The notes beneath the pieces were generated by a model. The model searched no databases. It was not told the DNA's origin and saw only the letters and a program-made list of their open reading frames with translations. Positions 19,458 through 28,822 of a stretch of DNA of 64,000 bases are shown one piece after another. The first letter of the stretch is position 1. Every line of letters begins with the position of its first letter. This stretch comes from Paraburkholderia metrosideri (GTDB lineage Bacteria; Pseudomonadota; Gammaproteobacteria; Burkholderiales; Burkholderiaceae). The translations under genes were made by a program, and so were the position numbers. The stretch lies in NCBI RefSeq assembly GCF_904848625.1, contig NZ_CAJHCP010000004.1, positions 434,001 to 498,000 on the forward strand. The letters are read 5' to 3'.

Positions 19458-19886
19458 ATGGAGATCAACGTGAAAACAACCGCCGAAGAAAACAAGTCAC
19501 TTCTTCTGGAAGCCTTCGAAGTACTTTTCAACCGCCGCGACTATGTGGCAGCGTCGCAGTACTGGTCCGAGAACTACATTCAGCACAGTGCCCACATTGC
19601 GCCGGGCCGGGACGGCCTCTTCAATCTGATACGCACGCTACCCGACACCCTGCGATACGAGAATCAGCTTGTTGTGGCAGAAGGCGATTTCGTCATCGCA
19701 CATGGGCGATTCTCCGGCCACGGCCGTCCCGCCGCGTGGATAGCCGCTGACATTGTGCGCTTCGAAAACGGCAAGCTCGCTGAACATTGGGACGTTCTTC
19801 AGGACGAGGCAACAGCCGCAGATTCAGCCAGTGGCCTCCCGATGTTCGGCGACAACTTCCCGTCGCAAACGGGCCGTGCAGATTAA
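19458..19886 (+). CDS. SnoaL-like / NTF2-fold protein
   Basis: 142-aa protein of the SnoaL-like polyketide-cyclase/NTF2 superfamily: EENKSLLLEAFEVLFNRRDY, then YIQHSAHIAPGRDGL, and DIVRFENGKLAEHWDVLQ, the usual final strands. Such cytosolic proteins act as isomerases, cyclases or hydrolases on small hydrophobic ligands, or have no known activity. The ATG at 19458 fits the normal family length. An alpha/beta hydrolase gene follows 168 bp later. Confidence 0.85.
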   Translation: MEINVKTTAEENKSLLLEAFEVLFNRRDYVAASQYWSENYIQHSAHIAPGRDGLFNLIRTLPDTLRYENQLVVAEGDFVIAHGRFSGHGRPAAWIAADIVRFENGKLAEHWDVLQDEATAADSASGLPMFGDNFPSQTGRAD

Positions 19887-20054
19887 AGCATTTGCAGGTG
19901 CCTACGACTGGGAGATGCCGGCCTCTCCCAGCATTCACGCACAGACCGCTCGTTCGACTCTGTGCACGCAAGACCTCCGCCGCTGTCGCCAGCGACCCCA
20001 TGGGTTATCCCTTTCCCGAATACCGTAGAACGCATCTGACCAAGGAGAATTTCG

Positions 20055-20918
20055 ATGAGCAATTTCAATCACTCAACGGCACCCACGCAATTTGTCGAAG
20101 CCAACGGTATTCGCTTTGCGTACCGCCGTTTCGGAAAGCAAGGCACCTTGCCGGTCGTTTTCAACCAGCACTTCACCGGAACAATGGACTATTGGGATCC
20201 AGCGGTGACAGACGGCATCGCGAAGACACGAGAAGTGATCCTGTTCAACAATGCGGGTATCTCAAGCAGTTCCGGCGAGGTCCCGACGACGATTCAGCAG
20301 ATGGGTGCGAACGCGATCGCCTTCATCCGGGCGCTTGATCTGAACAGGGTGGACGTTCTCGGCTTTTCAATCGGCGGCATGGTCGCGCAGGAAATTGCGC
20401 TGCAGGCCCCGGCGCTGGTGCGACGTCTTATTCTGGTCGGCACAGGTCCTCGCGGCGGGGAAGGCATTGCACCGATGACTGAAGCTGCGGCGGCAATCTT
20501 CGCTGCTGCTTACGAGCCGCCCGAGCACCTGTGGCTAGCGGTGCACTTCGCGCCGTCGAAGACGAGTCAGGCAGCCGGACTGGCATTCCTCAAGCGCAAG
20601 CATTTGCGCCAGGAAAATCGCGACCCGGAAGTGAACGACAAGGTGGCGCCTGCCCAACTCGAAGCGCTCGGGAAGTACGGCGTTCAATTCGAGGGCGTGC
20701 TCGACTATCTGAAGGAAATCCGCCAACCGACGCTCATCGTGCAGGGCAACAACGACGTCATCGCCCCAACCATTAACTCGTACACGATGCAACAAACCAT
20801 ACCGAATGCCCAGTTGATTCTGTATGAGGATTCAAACCATGGCTCGTTCTATCAGTTTCCCGAGCGCTTCGTAGCTCAGGCCGAGTTGTTCCTGTCGGAG
20901 CCAGATAACCGGAGCTGA
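20055..20918 (+). CDS. Alpha/beta-fold hydrolase
   Basis: 287-aa alpha/beta hydrolase. Oxyanion region FNQHFTGTMDYWDP, nucleophile elbow GFSIGG (Ser), acid in VQGNNDVIAP and a C-terminal His in DSNHGSFYQFPE. AGGAG precedes the ATG. It belongs to the esterase/haloperoxidase-like group. The substrate is unknown; the gene sits at the end of a run with an MFS transporter and a SnoaL-like protein. Confidence 0.9.
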   Translation: MSNFNHSTAPTQFVEANGIRFAYRRFGKQGTLPVVFNQHFTGTMDYWDPAVTDGIAKTREVILFNNAGISSSSGEVPTTIQQMGANAIAFIRALDLNRVDVLGFSIGGMVAQEIALQAPALVRRLILVGTGPRGGEGIAPMTEAAAAIFAAAYEPPEHLWLAVHFAPSKTSQAAGLAFLKRKHLRQENRDPEVNDKVAPAQLEALGKYGVQFEGVLDYLKEIRQPTLIVQGNNDVIAPTINSYTMQQTIPNAQLILYEDSNHGSFYQFPERFVAQAELFLSEPDNRS

Positions 20919-21022
20919 ATGCCCTAAGAGACCAACCCGATGCACGCGGCACAGAAAAGCGAAACATCTTCGTTGAGATGAATCAAACGATATGAACTTC
21001 TCTCTGCCGCCCAGTGCAGTCT

Positions 21023-21838
21023 CTAGATAACGCCCAGCATTTCCTTCAATTGAGTCGCCCGGGTGCGACTCACCGGCACCGGCGTTCTTTGTGTGTCAGC
21101 CATGATCAGGCTGACGTTTTCTTCCGCTCTTATTAGTTCCACCGCGAACGCAAGGCTCACGATATGGCTGCGATGAACCCGTAGATAAATACTGCTATCA
21201 AGCCTGCGTTCGAGATCAGACAGAGAGAGATTAGAAAGATAATGTTCGCTTTGCGTGACGATCGTCGTGTAGTGCCCGTCGCCCTGAAACCTCACGACGT
21301 CTTTCAGGTCGATCAGAATCACGCGATTTCTCTGGTAGACCGGAATTTTGAATAGCCGTCTTGGAGCGGCTTCCCGATTGATCTGAGGCGGTTCAACGGG
21401 CTCGGTCGTGATATCGGTTACATCGTAGAAGATCATGCACGTCCCACATGGCCCCTGATTGCCGGCCATTTTGGACACCTTGATCATCAGTATCCGGTCT
21501 GGAATATTGATCATCATTGCAACGGGCGGCGGCGACTTCACAGGGCAACCCGTTGGTTCCTTCGACTGCAGCAGGAAGCGCAGCTTGTCCCTGCTCTTCT
21601 CCGGATGGAGTTCCAGAACGTCCATGCCAAGCAGTTTGTCCTGAGCGACACCCAAAGACTGCTCTCCCGCCGGCCCCAGTATCTGGGCTGCGACATCGTT
21701 GAACGCGATCACATGTCCGTGTGCATCGAGCCAGACCATTCCCGGATTGAACTGCTCCAGCTTGTGCTGGAAGGTCTCGTTGTGGCGCAACCCGGACGCG
21801 GGCAATGAAGGTGTCGAACTCGGGTCCAGCGGGTTCAT
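21023..21838 (-). CDS. rcoM: RcoM, heme-PAS/LytTR carbon monoxide sensor regulator
   Basis: 271-aa single-component regulator with an N-terminal PAS domain (about 20-135) and a C-terminal LytTR DNA-binding domain (about 165-270; FKIPVYQRNRVILIDLKDVV, YLRVHRSHIV). From the ATG at 21838, preceded by AGGAG, His78, Cys98 and Met108 fall exactly four residues after the known heme ligands of Paraburkholderia xenovorans RcoM-2 (His74, Cys94, Met104). In that protein CO replaces the axial Met and switches on DNA binding. The gene is divergent from coxM, so it should activate the CO oxidation operon when CO is present. An in-frame upstream extension lacks a ribosome-binding site and is not taken as the start. 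Confidence 0.95.
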   Translation of the reverse strand: MNPLDPSSTPSLPASGLRHNETFQHKLEQFNPGMVWLDAHGHVIAFNDVAAQILGPAGEQSLGVAQDKLLGMDVLELHPEKSRDKLRFLLQSKEPTGCPVKSPPPVAMMINIPDRILMIKVSKMAGNQGPCGTCMIFYDVTDITTEPVEPPQINREAAPRRLFKIPVYQRNRVILIDLKDVVRFQGDGHYTTIVTQSEHYLSNLSLSDLERRLDSSIYLRVHRSHIVSLAFAVELIRAEENVSLIMADTQRTPVPVSRTRATQLKEMLGVI

Positions 21839-21904
21839 GCGGGGTCTCCTGCCCGAAGAAATTTTCGCAGAGTACGGGCTTTTCGAAATTTGTATGCCTT
21901 TTCC

Positions 21905-22064
21905 GGCGTTCACGCAAGCTTTCGGCCCGCTGATGCGGGTAAAGCCGACGTTCACGAAATACGGATTGAAATGCTGCGCTGCGCTGTGTCATGTGCGTTC
22001 GCACACGCTGCATCGGCATGTTTTCGCCCGATTGCATTTCATGCTTCCCAACCGATAGTTCACG
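21905..22064 (+). promoter_or_regulatory. Candidate RcoM-responsive control region of the cox operon
   Basis: The 343-bp rcoM-coxM gap contains GTTCACG at 21908, 21950 and 22058, plus a variant GTTCGCA at 21997. The first two copies are 42 bp apart, four helical turns. LytTR proteins bind direct repeats centred on GTT spaced by whole helical turns, so these are plausible sites. No sure -35/-10 was found. Confidence 0.35.
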
Positions 22065-22181
22065 CGTCCATTCCGCCGTTGGAGAACTGCCTCTGAACCA
22101 CCGTGCCGTCCTGTGAAATGCTTCCGGTCTACAGGCCCATGACGCTTTTGCAGACTGGCCGATGACGATCAGGAGACCCAC

Positions 22182-23048
22182 GTGATTCCTCGCCCGTTCG
22201 AATACCACGCTCCCCACAGCCTGTCCGAAGCCATCACGTTGCTGAACCAGCACGGCGACACCGCGAAGCTTCTGGCGGGCGGCCACAGCCTGCTGCCGAT
22301 GATGAAACTGCGCTTCGCGCAACCGGATCACCTGATCGATCTGGGGAAACTCTCCGAACTCAAGGGCATTCACGAAGCGGGCAATGAAATCCGCATCGGC
22401 GCGATGACGACGGAGAATGAGCTGATCTGGTCCGCTTTACTGCAGGCGAAGTGCCCGTTGCTCGTCGAAGGTGCGCGCCAGATCTCGGATCCCCAGGTGC
22501 GCTATCGGGGCACCATCGGCGGCGACATCTCACACGGCGATCCGGGCAACGATCATCCGGCACTGATGATTGCCCTTGATGCGTCGTTCGTTCTCGCGGG
22601 CCAGCACGGTGAGCGGGTCGTGCCCGCCGACGGCTTTTTTCTCGGCACCTACATGACGCTGCTCGAAGCCGGCGAAATCATGACTGAAATCCGCATTCCG
22701 ACGCCCACGGCTGGCACCGGCTCTTGCTACGCGAAACTCAAACGGAAGACCGGTGACTTCGCCACGGCGGCAACCGCGGTCACGCTGCGCATGCAGGGCG
22801 GCCGCGTCGCCGAGGTTCGCATTGTGCTGACCAATGTCGGCCAGACCGCGCTGCGCGCTACCGGCGCCGAGCAATCGCTGATGGGCAATGCACTCGACGA
22901 GGCTGCGATCGACAACGCCGCGCGGCTCGCGATGAGTATCTGCGAGCCGGCTGAAGACCTGCGCGGCGATGTCGAATACAAGACCGCGATGGCGGGCGAA
23001 ATGACGCGGCGCGCGTTACAGACCGCGCTCGCGCGCACGGCAGATTGA
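22182..23048 (+). CDS. coxM: CO dehydrogenase medium (FAD) subunit
   Basis: 288-aa flavoprotein subunit of aerobic Mo-Cu CO dehydrogenase. The FAD motifs AGGHS (32-36) and TIGGD (111-115) are at the same positions as in the Oligotropha carboxidovorans CoxM. It passes electrons from the 2Fe-2S subunit to the respiratory quinone pool. Start is GTG at 22182, preceded by AGGAG. It heads the run M-S-L, transcribed away from rcoM, with coxS 33 bp downstream. Confidence 0.95.
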   Translation: MIPRPFEYHAPHSLSEAITLLNQHGDTAKLLAGGHSLLPMMKLRFAQPDHLIDLGKLSELKGIHEAGNEIRIGAMTTENELIWSALLQAKCPLLVEGARQISDPQVRYRGTIGGDISHGDPGNDHPALMIALDASFVLAGQHGERVVPADGFFLGTYMTLLEAGEIMTEIRIPTPTAGTGSCYAKLKRKTGDFATAATAVTLRMQGGRVAEVRIVLTNVGQTALRATGAEQSLMGNALDEAAIDNAARLAMSICEPAEDLRGDVEYKTAMAGEMTRRALQTALARTAD

Positions 23049-23081
23049 CAGGCGTTCCAGTCGCCGACAAGGAGAAAATCG

Positions 23082-23606
23082 ATGAGCAAGAAAACCATGG
23101 TGTCGTTCATGTTGAACGGTACGGCGGTCGACGTGGTGGTCGAGCCGCGCGAACTGCTGATCCATACGTTGCGGGAAAAATGTCTGCATACCGGGCCGCA
23201 CATCGGCTGTGAGACGTCACACTGCGGCGCATGCACGGTGGACGTGAACGGCATGTCGGTCAAGTCCTGCACGCTGTTGACGGTACAAGCCGAAGGCGGC
23301 GAACTGACAACGGTCGAAGGGCTCGCGAAAGGCGGCGAACTGCACGCGCTGCAAGAGGGATTCATGCAGGAGCATGGCTTGCAGTGCGGCTTCTGTACGC
23401 CCGGCATGCTGACACGGGCATGGCGTCTGTTGCAGGAAAACCCCAGTCCGACCGAACAGGACATCCGCTACTGGATGGCGGGCAATCTCTGCCGCTGCAC
23501 GGGCTACCAGAACATCGTGAAAGCGGTTCAGTACGCTGCCGCGAAGTTGCGTGGCGAAGCGGTCGAGAGCTCGCATCCGCTCATGTCCGACGTATCGGCG
23601 CGTTGA
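23082..23606 (+). CDS. coxS: CO dehydrogenase small (2Fe-2S) subunit
   Basis: 174-aa iron-sulfur subunit. Plant-type 2Fe-2S ligands are Cys43, Cys48, Cys51 and Cys63 ([10 protein letters not shown]...SC). The second cluster uses Cys102, Cys105, Cys137 and Cys139 (CGFC...CRC). It relays electrons from the Mo-Cu site in CoxL to FAD in CoxM. Length is usual for CoxS. AAGGAG lies upstream of the ATG, and coxL starts 16 bp after its stop. Confidence 0.95.
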   Translation: MSKKTMVSFMLNGTAVDVVVEPRELLIHTLREKCLHTGPHIGCETSHCGACTVDVNGMSVKSCTLLTVQAEGGELTTVEGLAKGGELHALQEGFMQEHGLQCGFCTPGMLTRAWRLLQENPSPTEQDIRYWMAGNLCRCTGYQNIVKAVQYAAAKLRGEAVESSHPLMSDVSAR

Positions 23607-23622
23607 TACCGGGAGACATGTG

Positions 23623-26034
23623 ATGGGAAATATGGAAACCAGTCTCGATCGTCTCGCCGCGCTGGAAGGCATGGGCTGCTCGCGCAAACGCCGCGAGGAC
23701 CCGCGCTTCATCCAGGGCAAAGGCACCTACGTCGACGACGTCAAGATGCCCGGCATGCTGTTCGGCGCCATGGTGCGCAGCCCTTATGCTCACGCGCGAA
23801 TCCTCAAGATCGACACCACGCGTGCGCTCGCGCACCCCGGCGTGCACGCCGTGCTGACCGCCGAAGACCTCAAGCCACTCAAGCTGCACTGGATGCCCAC
23901 GCTCGCGGGCGACGTTCAGGCGGTGCTCGCCGACGCCAAAGTCGTATTCCAGAATCAGGAGGTCGCGTACGTCGTGGCCGACGATCGTTACATCGCCGCC
24001 GATGCCGCTGAACTGGTCGAAGTGGAATACGAAGAACTGCCCGTGGTGGTGGACCCGCATAAGGCGCTCGCGCCCGATGCACCCGTGATCCGCGAAGACA
24101 TCCGCGACAAGCAGTTCGGCGCACACGGTGCACGCACGCATCCCAATCACATCTTCACGTGGAATGTCGGCGACAAGGACAAGACCGCGCGCGCGTTCGA
24201 GAACGCAGATGTCACCGTGCGGCAGGATATGCTCTATCCCCGCGTGCATCCATGCCCACTCGAAACCTGCGGCTGCGTGGCGTCGTTCGACAAGGCACGC
24301 GGAGACCTCACGGTCTATATCACGTCGCAGGCACCCCACGTCGTGCGCACGGTGGTCGGCATGCTGTCGTCGATACCGGAATCGAAGATCCGGATCATTT
24401 CACCGGACATCGGTGGAGGATTCGGCAACAAGGTCGGCGTGTATCCCGGCTACGTGGTGACGATCGTCGCGTCGATCGTGCTGGGACGCCCGGTCAAGTG
24501 GATCGAGTCGCGCGCGGAAAATCTCAGCTCGACCGCATTTGCCCGCGACTATCACATGACCGGCGAACTGGCTGCCGACCATAACGGCCGCATCAAGGCG
24601 CTGCGCGTGCATGTCATCGCGGACCACGGCGCATTCGACGCCTGTGCCGATCCCACCAAATGGCCCGCCGGCATGTTCCATGTCTGCACAGGCTCGTACG
24701 ACATTCCGAATGCGTTCGTGTCGGTCGATGGCGTCTATACCAACAAGTTTCCAGGCGGCGTCGCCTACCGATGTTCGTTCAGGGTGACCGAAGCCGTCTA
24801 CCTGATTGAACGCATGGTCGACGTGCTTGCGCAGAAACTCGGTATCGACAAGGCCGAAATCCGTCTGCGCAATTTCATCCGCAAGGAACAGTTTCCGTTT
24901 TCGACTCCGCTCGGCCTCGACTACGATTCGGGCGACTACGAACCGGCGCTCAAAAAGGTGCTTGCCGCTGTCGACTATCCTGCCCTTCGTGCCGAGCAGG
25001 CCGCCCGTCGCGCGGATAAAAACGCCGAGTGGCTGATGGGAATCGGCATTGTCACCTTCACGGAAATCGTCGGCGCGGGTCCGTCGAAAATGTGCGACAT
25101 CCTCGGCGTCGGCATGTTTGATTCGTGCGAGATTCGCGTGCATCCCGACGGATCGGCGATTGCGCGGATGGGGACGATCACGCAAGGTCAGGGACACCAG
25201 ACCACGTATGCGCAGATCATCGCGTCCGAAGCCGGCATTCCCGCGTCGGTGATTACGGTCGAGGAAGGCGACACGTCCACTGCGCCGTACGGACTTGGCA
25301 CTTACGGGTCGCGTTCGACGCCCGTTGCCGGCGCCGCGATTGCACGGGCATCGCACAAGATCCGGGAGAAGGCGCGACAGATCGCAGCGCATCTTCTCGA
25401 GGCGAGCCCCGATGACGTGGAATTCGATCTCGACCGCTTCGTGCTCAAAGGGTCGCCTGAGCAGTTCAAAACGCTCAAACAGGTTGCGTGGGCCGCCTAC
25501 AACAATGTACCCGAAGGCATGCAGATGGGCCTCGAAGCAGTCGACTATTACGACCCGCCCAACTTCACGTTTCCATTCGGCGCATATCTGTGCGTGCTCG
25601 ACGTGAACCGCTATACCGGCGAAACACGCGTGCGGCGTTTTTATGCGCTCGACGACTGCGGAACGCGCATCAATCCGATGATCATCGAAGGTCAGATTCA
25701 TGGCGGCCTGACGGAAGGCTTTGCCGTCGCAATGGGGCAGGAAATGCCCTACGACGAGGCAGGCAATCTTCTCGGCGGCACGCTGATGGATTACTTCATT
25801 CCCACCTCCGTGGAGACGCCGCACTGGGAGACGGATTTCACGGTGACCCCGTCACCGCATCATCCGATTGGTGCAAAAGGCGTGGCCGAATCGCCGCACG
25901 TCGGCTCGATACCGTGTTTCACCTCAGCCATGGTCGATGCGTTCGCGCACCTGGGCGTCACGCACATGAATATGCCTCACAACGCGTATCGCGTCTGGCA
26001 ACAATGCCGCGCGCTCGGGCTCGCGCGTCAATGA
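23623..26034 (+). CDS. coxL: CO dehydrogenase large subunit, form I (Mo-Cu)
   Basis: 803-aa catalytic subunit. The loop AYRCSFR around Cys384 is the diagnostic form I signature; this Cys binds the copper of the CuSMoO2 centre (Cys388 in O. carboxidovorans). The conserved base Glu756 lies in GVAESP (Glu763 in the reference). MCD-binding GQGHQTTYAQ and GGGFGNK segments are present. It oxidises CO with water to CO2, two protons and two electrons on the cytoplasmic face of the membrane. The ATG at 23623 is preferred over upstream in-frame codons because it has GGGAGA before it and gives the normal length. Confidence 0.96.
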   Translation: MGNMETSLDRLAALEGMGCSRKRREDPRFIQGKGTYVDDVKMPGMLFGAMVRSPYAHARILKIDTTRALAHPGVHAVLTAEDLKPLKLHWMPTLAGDVQAVLADAKVVFQNQEVAYVVADDRYIAADAAELVEVEYEELPVVVDPHKALAPDAPVIREDIRDKQFGAHGARTHPNHIFTWNVGDKDKTARAFENADVTVRQDMLYPRVHPCPLETCGCVASFDKARGDLTVYITSQAPHVVRTVVGMLSSIPESKIRIISPDIGGGFGNKVGVYPGYVVTIVASIVLGRPVKWIESRAENLSSTAFARDYHMTGELAADHNGRIKALRVHVIADHGAFDACADPTKWPAGMFHVCTGSYDIPNAFVSVDGVYTNKFPGGVAYRCSFRVTEAVYLIERMVDVLAQKLGIDKAEIRLRNFIRKEQFPFSTPLGLDYDSGDYEPALKKVLAAVDYPALRAEQAARRADKNAEWLMGIGIVTFTEIVGAGPSKMCDILGVGMFDSCEIRVHPDGSAIARMGTITQGQGHQTTYAQIIASEAGIPASVITVEEGDTSTAPYGLGTYGSRSTPVAGAAIARASHKIREKARQIAAHLLEASPDDVEFDLDRFVLKGSPEQFKTLKQVAWAAYNNVPEGMQMGLEAVDYYDPPNFTFPFGAYLCVLDVNRYTGETRVRRFYALDDCGTRINPMIIEGQIHGGLTEGFAVAMGQEMPYDEAGNLLGGTLMDYFIPTSVETPHWETDFTVTPSPHHPIGAKGVAESPHVGSIPCFTSAMVDAFAHLGVTHMNMPHNAYRVWQQCRALGLARQ

Positions 26035-26079
26035 CGTGTCAGTTCATTCCATCGCTACCGACGTCGAAAGGATGATCGA

Positions 26080-26727
26080 ATGAAAGTCGTGATCGAAAAA
26101 GTCTTTCCGCTAGCCGCTACGGCAGATGCGGGATGGCAGTGTCTGCAGGATATCGAGGCGGTGGGCGCATGCATGCCAGGTGCGAAGATCACCGAGCGCA
26201 TTGATGCGACGCACTACAAGGGCACGGTCACCGTGAAGATCGGGCCGGCCTCCATGTCGTTCAAAGGCAATATCGAAGTGCTGGAACTCGACAGCGCGTC
26301 GCGCACGCTGCATCTGGTCGGCAAAGGTGCGGATTCGACGGGCACGTCCGGTGCATCGATGGATCTCATCGCGACCATCCAGACGCAGGGCACCGCGTGC
26401 GAACTGGCAGGAAAAAGCGAAGTGTCGATGAGCGGCAAGGCAGCCGCATTCGGTGGCCGCATGATGAATACGGTCGCCGACCAGATCCTCAAGCAGTTCG
26501 TCGACAACTTCGCGGCGCTCGCGCAGTCAATGACCGCGCAGCAGGCCGTGCCTTTGGCTGCAGCGCCAGCGTCGCTTTCTTCCGCACCTTCGTCCACGTC
26601 ATCAGCCGATCCGGCGCCGGTCGTCTCGCGCCCGCCCGCTCAGTCCGCCGAGTTGAACGGACTCTCGCTCGCGTGGGCCGTCGTGCATGACTGGCTGCGG
26701 CGGCTCTTCTCGCGCAAGACAGCGTAA
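26080..26727 (+). CDS. coxG: CoxG, membrane anchor of CO dehydrogenase
   Basis: 215-aa SRPBCC-fold protein of the CoxG family. Residues 1-150 carry the fold (VGACMPGAKI, GTVTVKIGPASMSFKG). A Ser/Ala/Pro-rich linker follows, then a final amphipathic segment LAWAVVHDWLRRLF with a basic end. CoxG recruits CO dehydrogenase to the cytoplasmic membrane and, in a recent actinobacterial study, carries quinone to it. Here it sits directly after coxL and before coxD, unlike the coxDEFG order of O. carboxidovorans. Spacing to neighbours is 45 and 14 bp. Confidence 0.92.
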   Translation: MKVVIEKVFPLAATADAGWQCLQDIEAVGACMPGAKITERIDATHYKGTVTVKIGPASMSFKGNIEVLELDSASRTLHLVGKGADSTGTSGASMDLIATIQTQGTACELAGKSEVSMSGKAAAFGGRMMNTVADQILKQFVDNFAALAQSMTAQQAVPLAAAPASLSSAPSSTSSADPAPVVSRPPAQSAELNGLSLAWAVVHDWLRRLFSRKTA

Positions 26728-26741
26728 GCGGTGGTGCCGGA

Positions 26742-27635
26742 ATGCTCTCCGACCGCATGAGCGACGTGCTGGATCTGCAGCAACGGCTCGATCAACACGG
26801 CTACATCGCCGAACGCAGCCTTGCCGCCACCTTGCTGCTGACGCTGGACATGCGGCGGCCGCTGCTGCTCGAAGGTGAAGCGGGGGTCGGCAAGACGGAG
26901 GTCGCCAAGGCGCTGTCCCGGCTCTCGGCAACACGTCTGATCCGACTGCAATGCCATGAAGGTCTCGACGCTCACTCCGCGCTTTATGAGTGGAATTATC
27001 AGCATCAACTGCTCGCCATCAAATTGATGGAACAGGACGACAGGCCGCTGTCGAGCAAGGAACAGGACATCTTCTCCGAGCGTTATCTGCTCAAACGCCC
27101 TTTGCTCGAAGCCATTACGACCACGCCTGCACCGGTTCTGCTGATCGACGAAATTGATCGCACCGATGAAGCGTTCGAAGCGTATCTGCTGGAATTGCTG
27201 TCCGACTTCCAGATATCGATTCCGGAACTGGGCGTCATTCGCGCGCAGGAGCGGCCCATCGTCATCCTGACGTCAAACGGAACGCGCGAGATATCCGACG
27301 CGTTACGCCGCCGCTGCCTGTATCACTATGTCGACTATCCGGACTTCGCCAAAGAACTGATGATCGTGCGCGCCCAGGCGCCTGCTGTGCCGCTGAAACT
27401 CGCGCAGCAGGTCGTCGAATTCGTGCAGGCCGTCCGGCAGATGGATGTGCAGAAAAAACCCGGCGTCGCCGAAACGCTGGACTGGGTGGCCGCGCTGCTG
27501 CGCCTCGGCGTGACCATCTTCGACGAGGACGGTATCGATCGAATCATGGATTCGCTGTCGACCCTGGTCAAGACACGCGAGGATCAGGCCGGCTTCACGC
27601 GCTCGGTGGTCGAGCGGCTGGCGGCGTCATGCTGA
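26742..27635 (+). CDS. coxD: CoxD, MoxR-type AAA+ ATPase
   Basis: 297-aa MoxR-family AAA+ ATPase. Walker A GEAGVGKTEV is near residues 45-54, Walker B is LLIDEIDR, and sensor-1 is ILTSNGTREISDALRRRC. CoxD is needed for the sulfuration step that builds the Mo-S-Cu centre and pairs with the VWA protein CoxE. Its last codons overlap coxE by 7 bp. Confidence 0.93.
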   Translation: MLSDRMSDVLDLQQRLDQHGYIAERSLAATLLLTLDMRRPLLLEGEAGVGKTEVAKALSRLSATRLIRLQCHEGLDAHSALYEWNYQHQLLAIKLMEQDDRPLSSKEQDIFSERYLLKRPLLEAITTTPAPVLLIDEIDRTDEAFEAYLLELLSDFQISIPELGVIRAQERPIVILTSNGTREISDALRRRCLYHYVDYPDFAKELMIVRAQAPAVPLKLAQQVVEFVQAVRQMDVQKKPGVAETLDWVAALLRLGVTIFDEDGIDRIMDSLSTLVKTREDQAGFTRSVVERLAASC

Positions 27636-28822
27636 ACGGCACCGGCGGTTTCACCCCACCACCCGAACTCGCCGAAGCGATGATCTCGCGCTATGTCGGC
27701 TTCGCGGGATGGCTGCGCGAGAACGACTTTCACGTGACGAGCAGCGACATGGCCGCGGCCGCTGAAATCGCATATCGCACCGGGCAATTTAACGCTCACC
27801 TGCTGCGCTGGGGTCTGCGCGCATGCCTTTGCTCCCGCGCCGAAGAGTGGCGGCGTTTCGATGAACTCTTCGAAGCGTATTTCTTCGCGCCGAACCGGCA
27901 CTCGCTAGTCGAAGCGAACGCGGGCGGTGCAGGCAAGCTGACGACACAAGGCGAAGACCTGGCCGGAGATAAAAGCGAAGGCACACCGCTCTCGCTCGCT
28001 GGTTCCGGCGGCGACACCTCGCAGGTCGACGGCACCACCACCGAACACGGCGCGAGCCGCCACGCGTCGCTGATGCATGCCGACTTTCGTCATCTGAACC
28101 AGCCCGACGAACTGTTCGCCATCGACGAAGCGATCCGGCGCTTCGTGCACCGCTTGCGCGGTATGCAGGTCCGCCGCGAACGTCGCGCCTCATCTGGCCG
28201 TGCAATCGACATGGCACGCACCATCCGCCTGAGCGTCGCACATGGCGGCGTGCCCTTCGAGCTCGCATGGCGTCGCAGGCAACGCGTGCGGCCGCGCATT
28301 GTCATGCTGCTGGACGTCAGCCGCTCGATGAGCCTCTATAGCTTCTTTTTCCTGCGTCTTGCGCGGGTCGTCAGCGCGCGTTTGTCCGATGTGCATTGCT
28401 TCGTCTTTCATACGCGACTGATCGGCATCGCACAGGCTTTGCGCGACCCCGATCCGTGGCGCTCGCAGGAAAGGCTGCAATTGCTCTCTGCGGGCTGGGC
28501 GGGTGGAACGCGCATCGGCGATAGCCTCGACGATTTCAACCAGCACCACGCTGCTGCGCTGCTGCACTCCCGCACGGCCGTCATGATCGTCAGCGATGGC
28601 TACGACGCAGGCGAACCCGCACGCCTGCAACAGGCGTTGCAAAAGATACGGAGCCGTTGCAGATGCATTGCGTGGCTGAATCCGCTCGCTGGCCGCCCGG
28701 GGTTTACGCCGGTCAGCGCGGGCATGGCGGCCGCGATGCCTTACCTCGATCTGATGACCGGCGTGAATGACCTCGCCAGTCTCGAGCGCGTGTTGCCGCA
28801 TATCCTGTCCGTTCTGCAGTGA
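27629..28822 (+). CDS. coxE: CoxE, von Willebrand factor A domain protein
   Basis: 397-aa VWA (CoxE-like) protein. The N-terminal half is helical with an acidic/Gly-rich linker near 110-140. The C-terminal VWA domain has the metal-ion-dependent adhesion site DVSRS in MLLDVSRSMSLYSF, with a later MIVSDGYDAG. CoxE works with CoxD and is implicated in copper insertion into apo-CO dehydrogenase. It overlaps coxD by 7 bp and coxF by 4 bp, so the three are translationally coupled. Confidence 0.92.
   Translation: MLNGTGGFTPPPELAEAMISRYVGFAGWLRENDFHVTSSDMAAAAEIAYRTGQFNAHLLRWGLRACLCSRAEEWRRFDELFEAYFFAPNRHSLVEANAGGAGKLTTQGEDLAGDKSEGTPLSLAGSGGDTSQVDGTTTEHGASRHASLMHADFRHLNQPDELFAIDEAIRRFVHRLRGMQVRRERRASSGRAIDMARTIRLSVAHGGVPFELAWRRRQRVRPRIVMLLDVSRSMSLYSFFFLRLARVVSARLSDVHCFVFHTRLIGIAQALRDPDPWRSQERLQLLSAGWAGGTRIGDSLDDFNQHHAAALLHSRTAVMIVSDGYDAGEPARLQQALQKIRSRCRCIAWLNPLAGRPGFTPVSAGMAAAMPYLDLMTGVNDLASLERVLPHILSVLQ

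Noticed and set aside
21393..22373. 326-codon minus frame spanning the rcoM-coxM gap
   Set aside because: It overlaps rcoM in another frame and crosses the divergent promoter region and the start of coxM; no ribosome-binding site or recognisable fold.
24400..25824. 474-codon open frame antisense to coxL
   Set aside because: It is a high-GC shadow of coxL's codon pattern; residues show no domain, and the plus strand is clearly coding.
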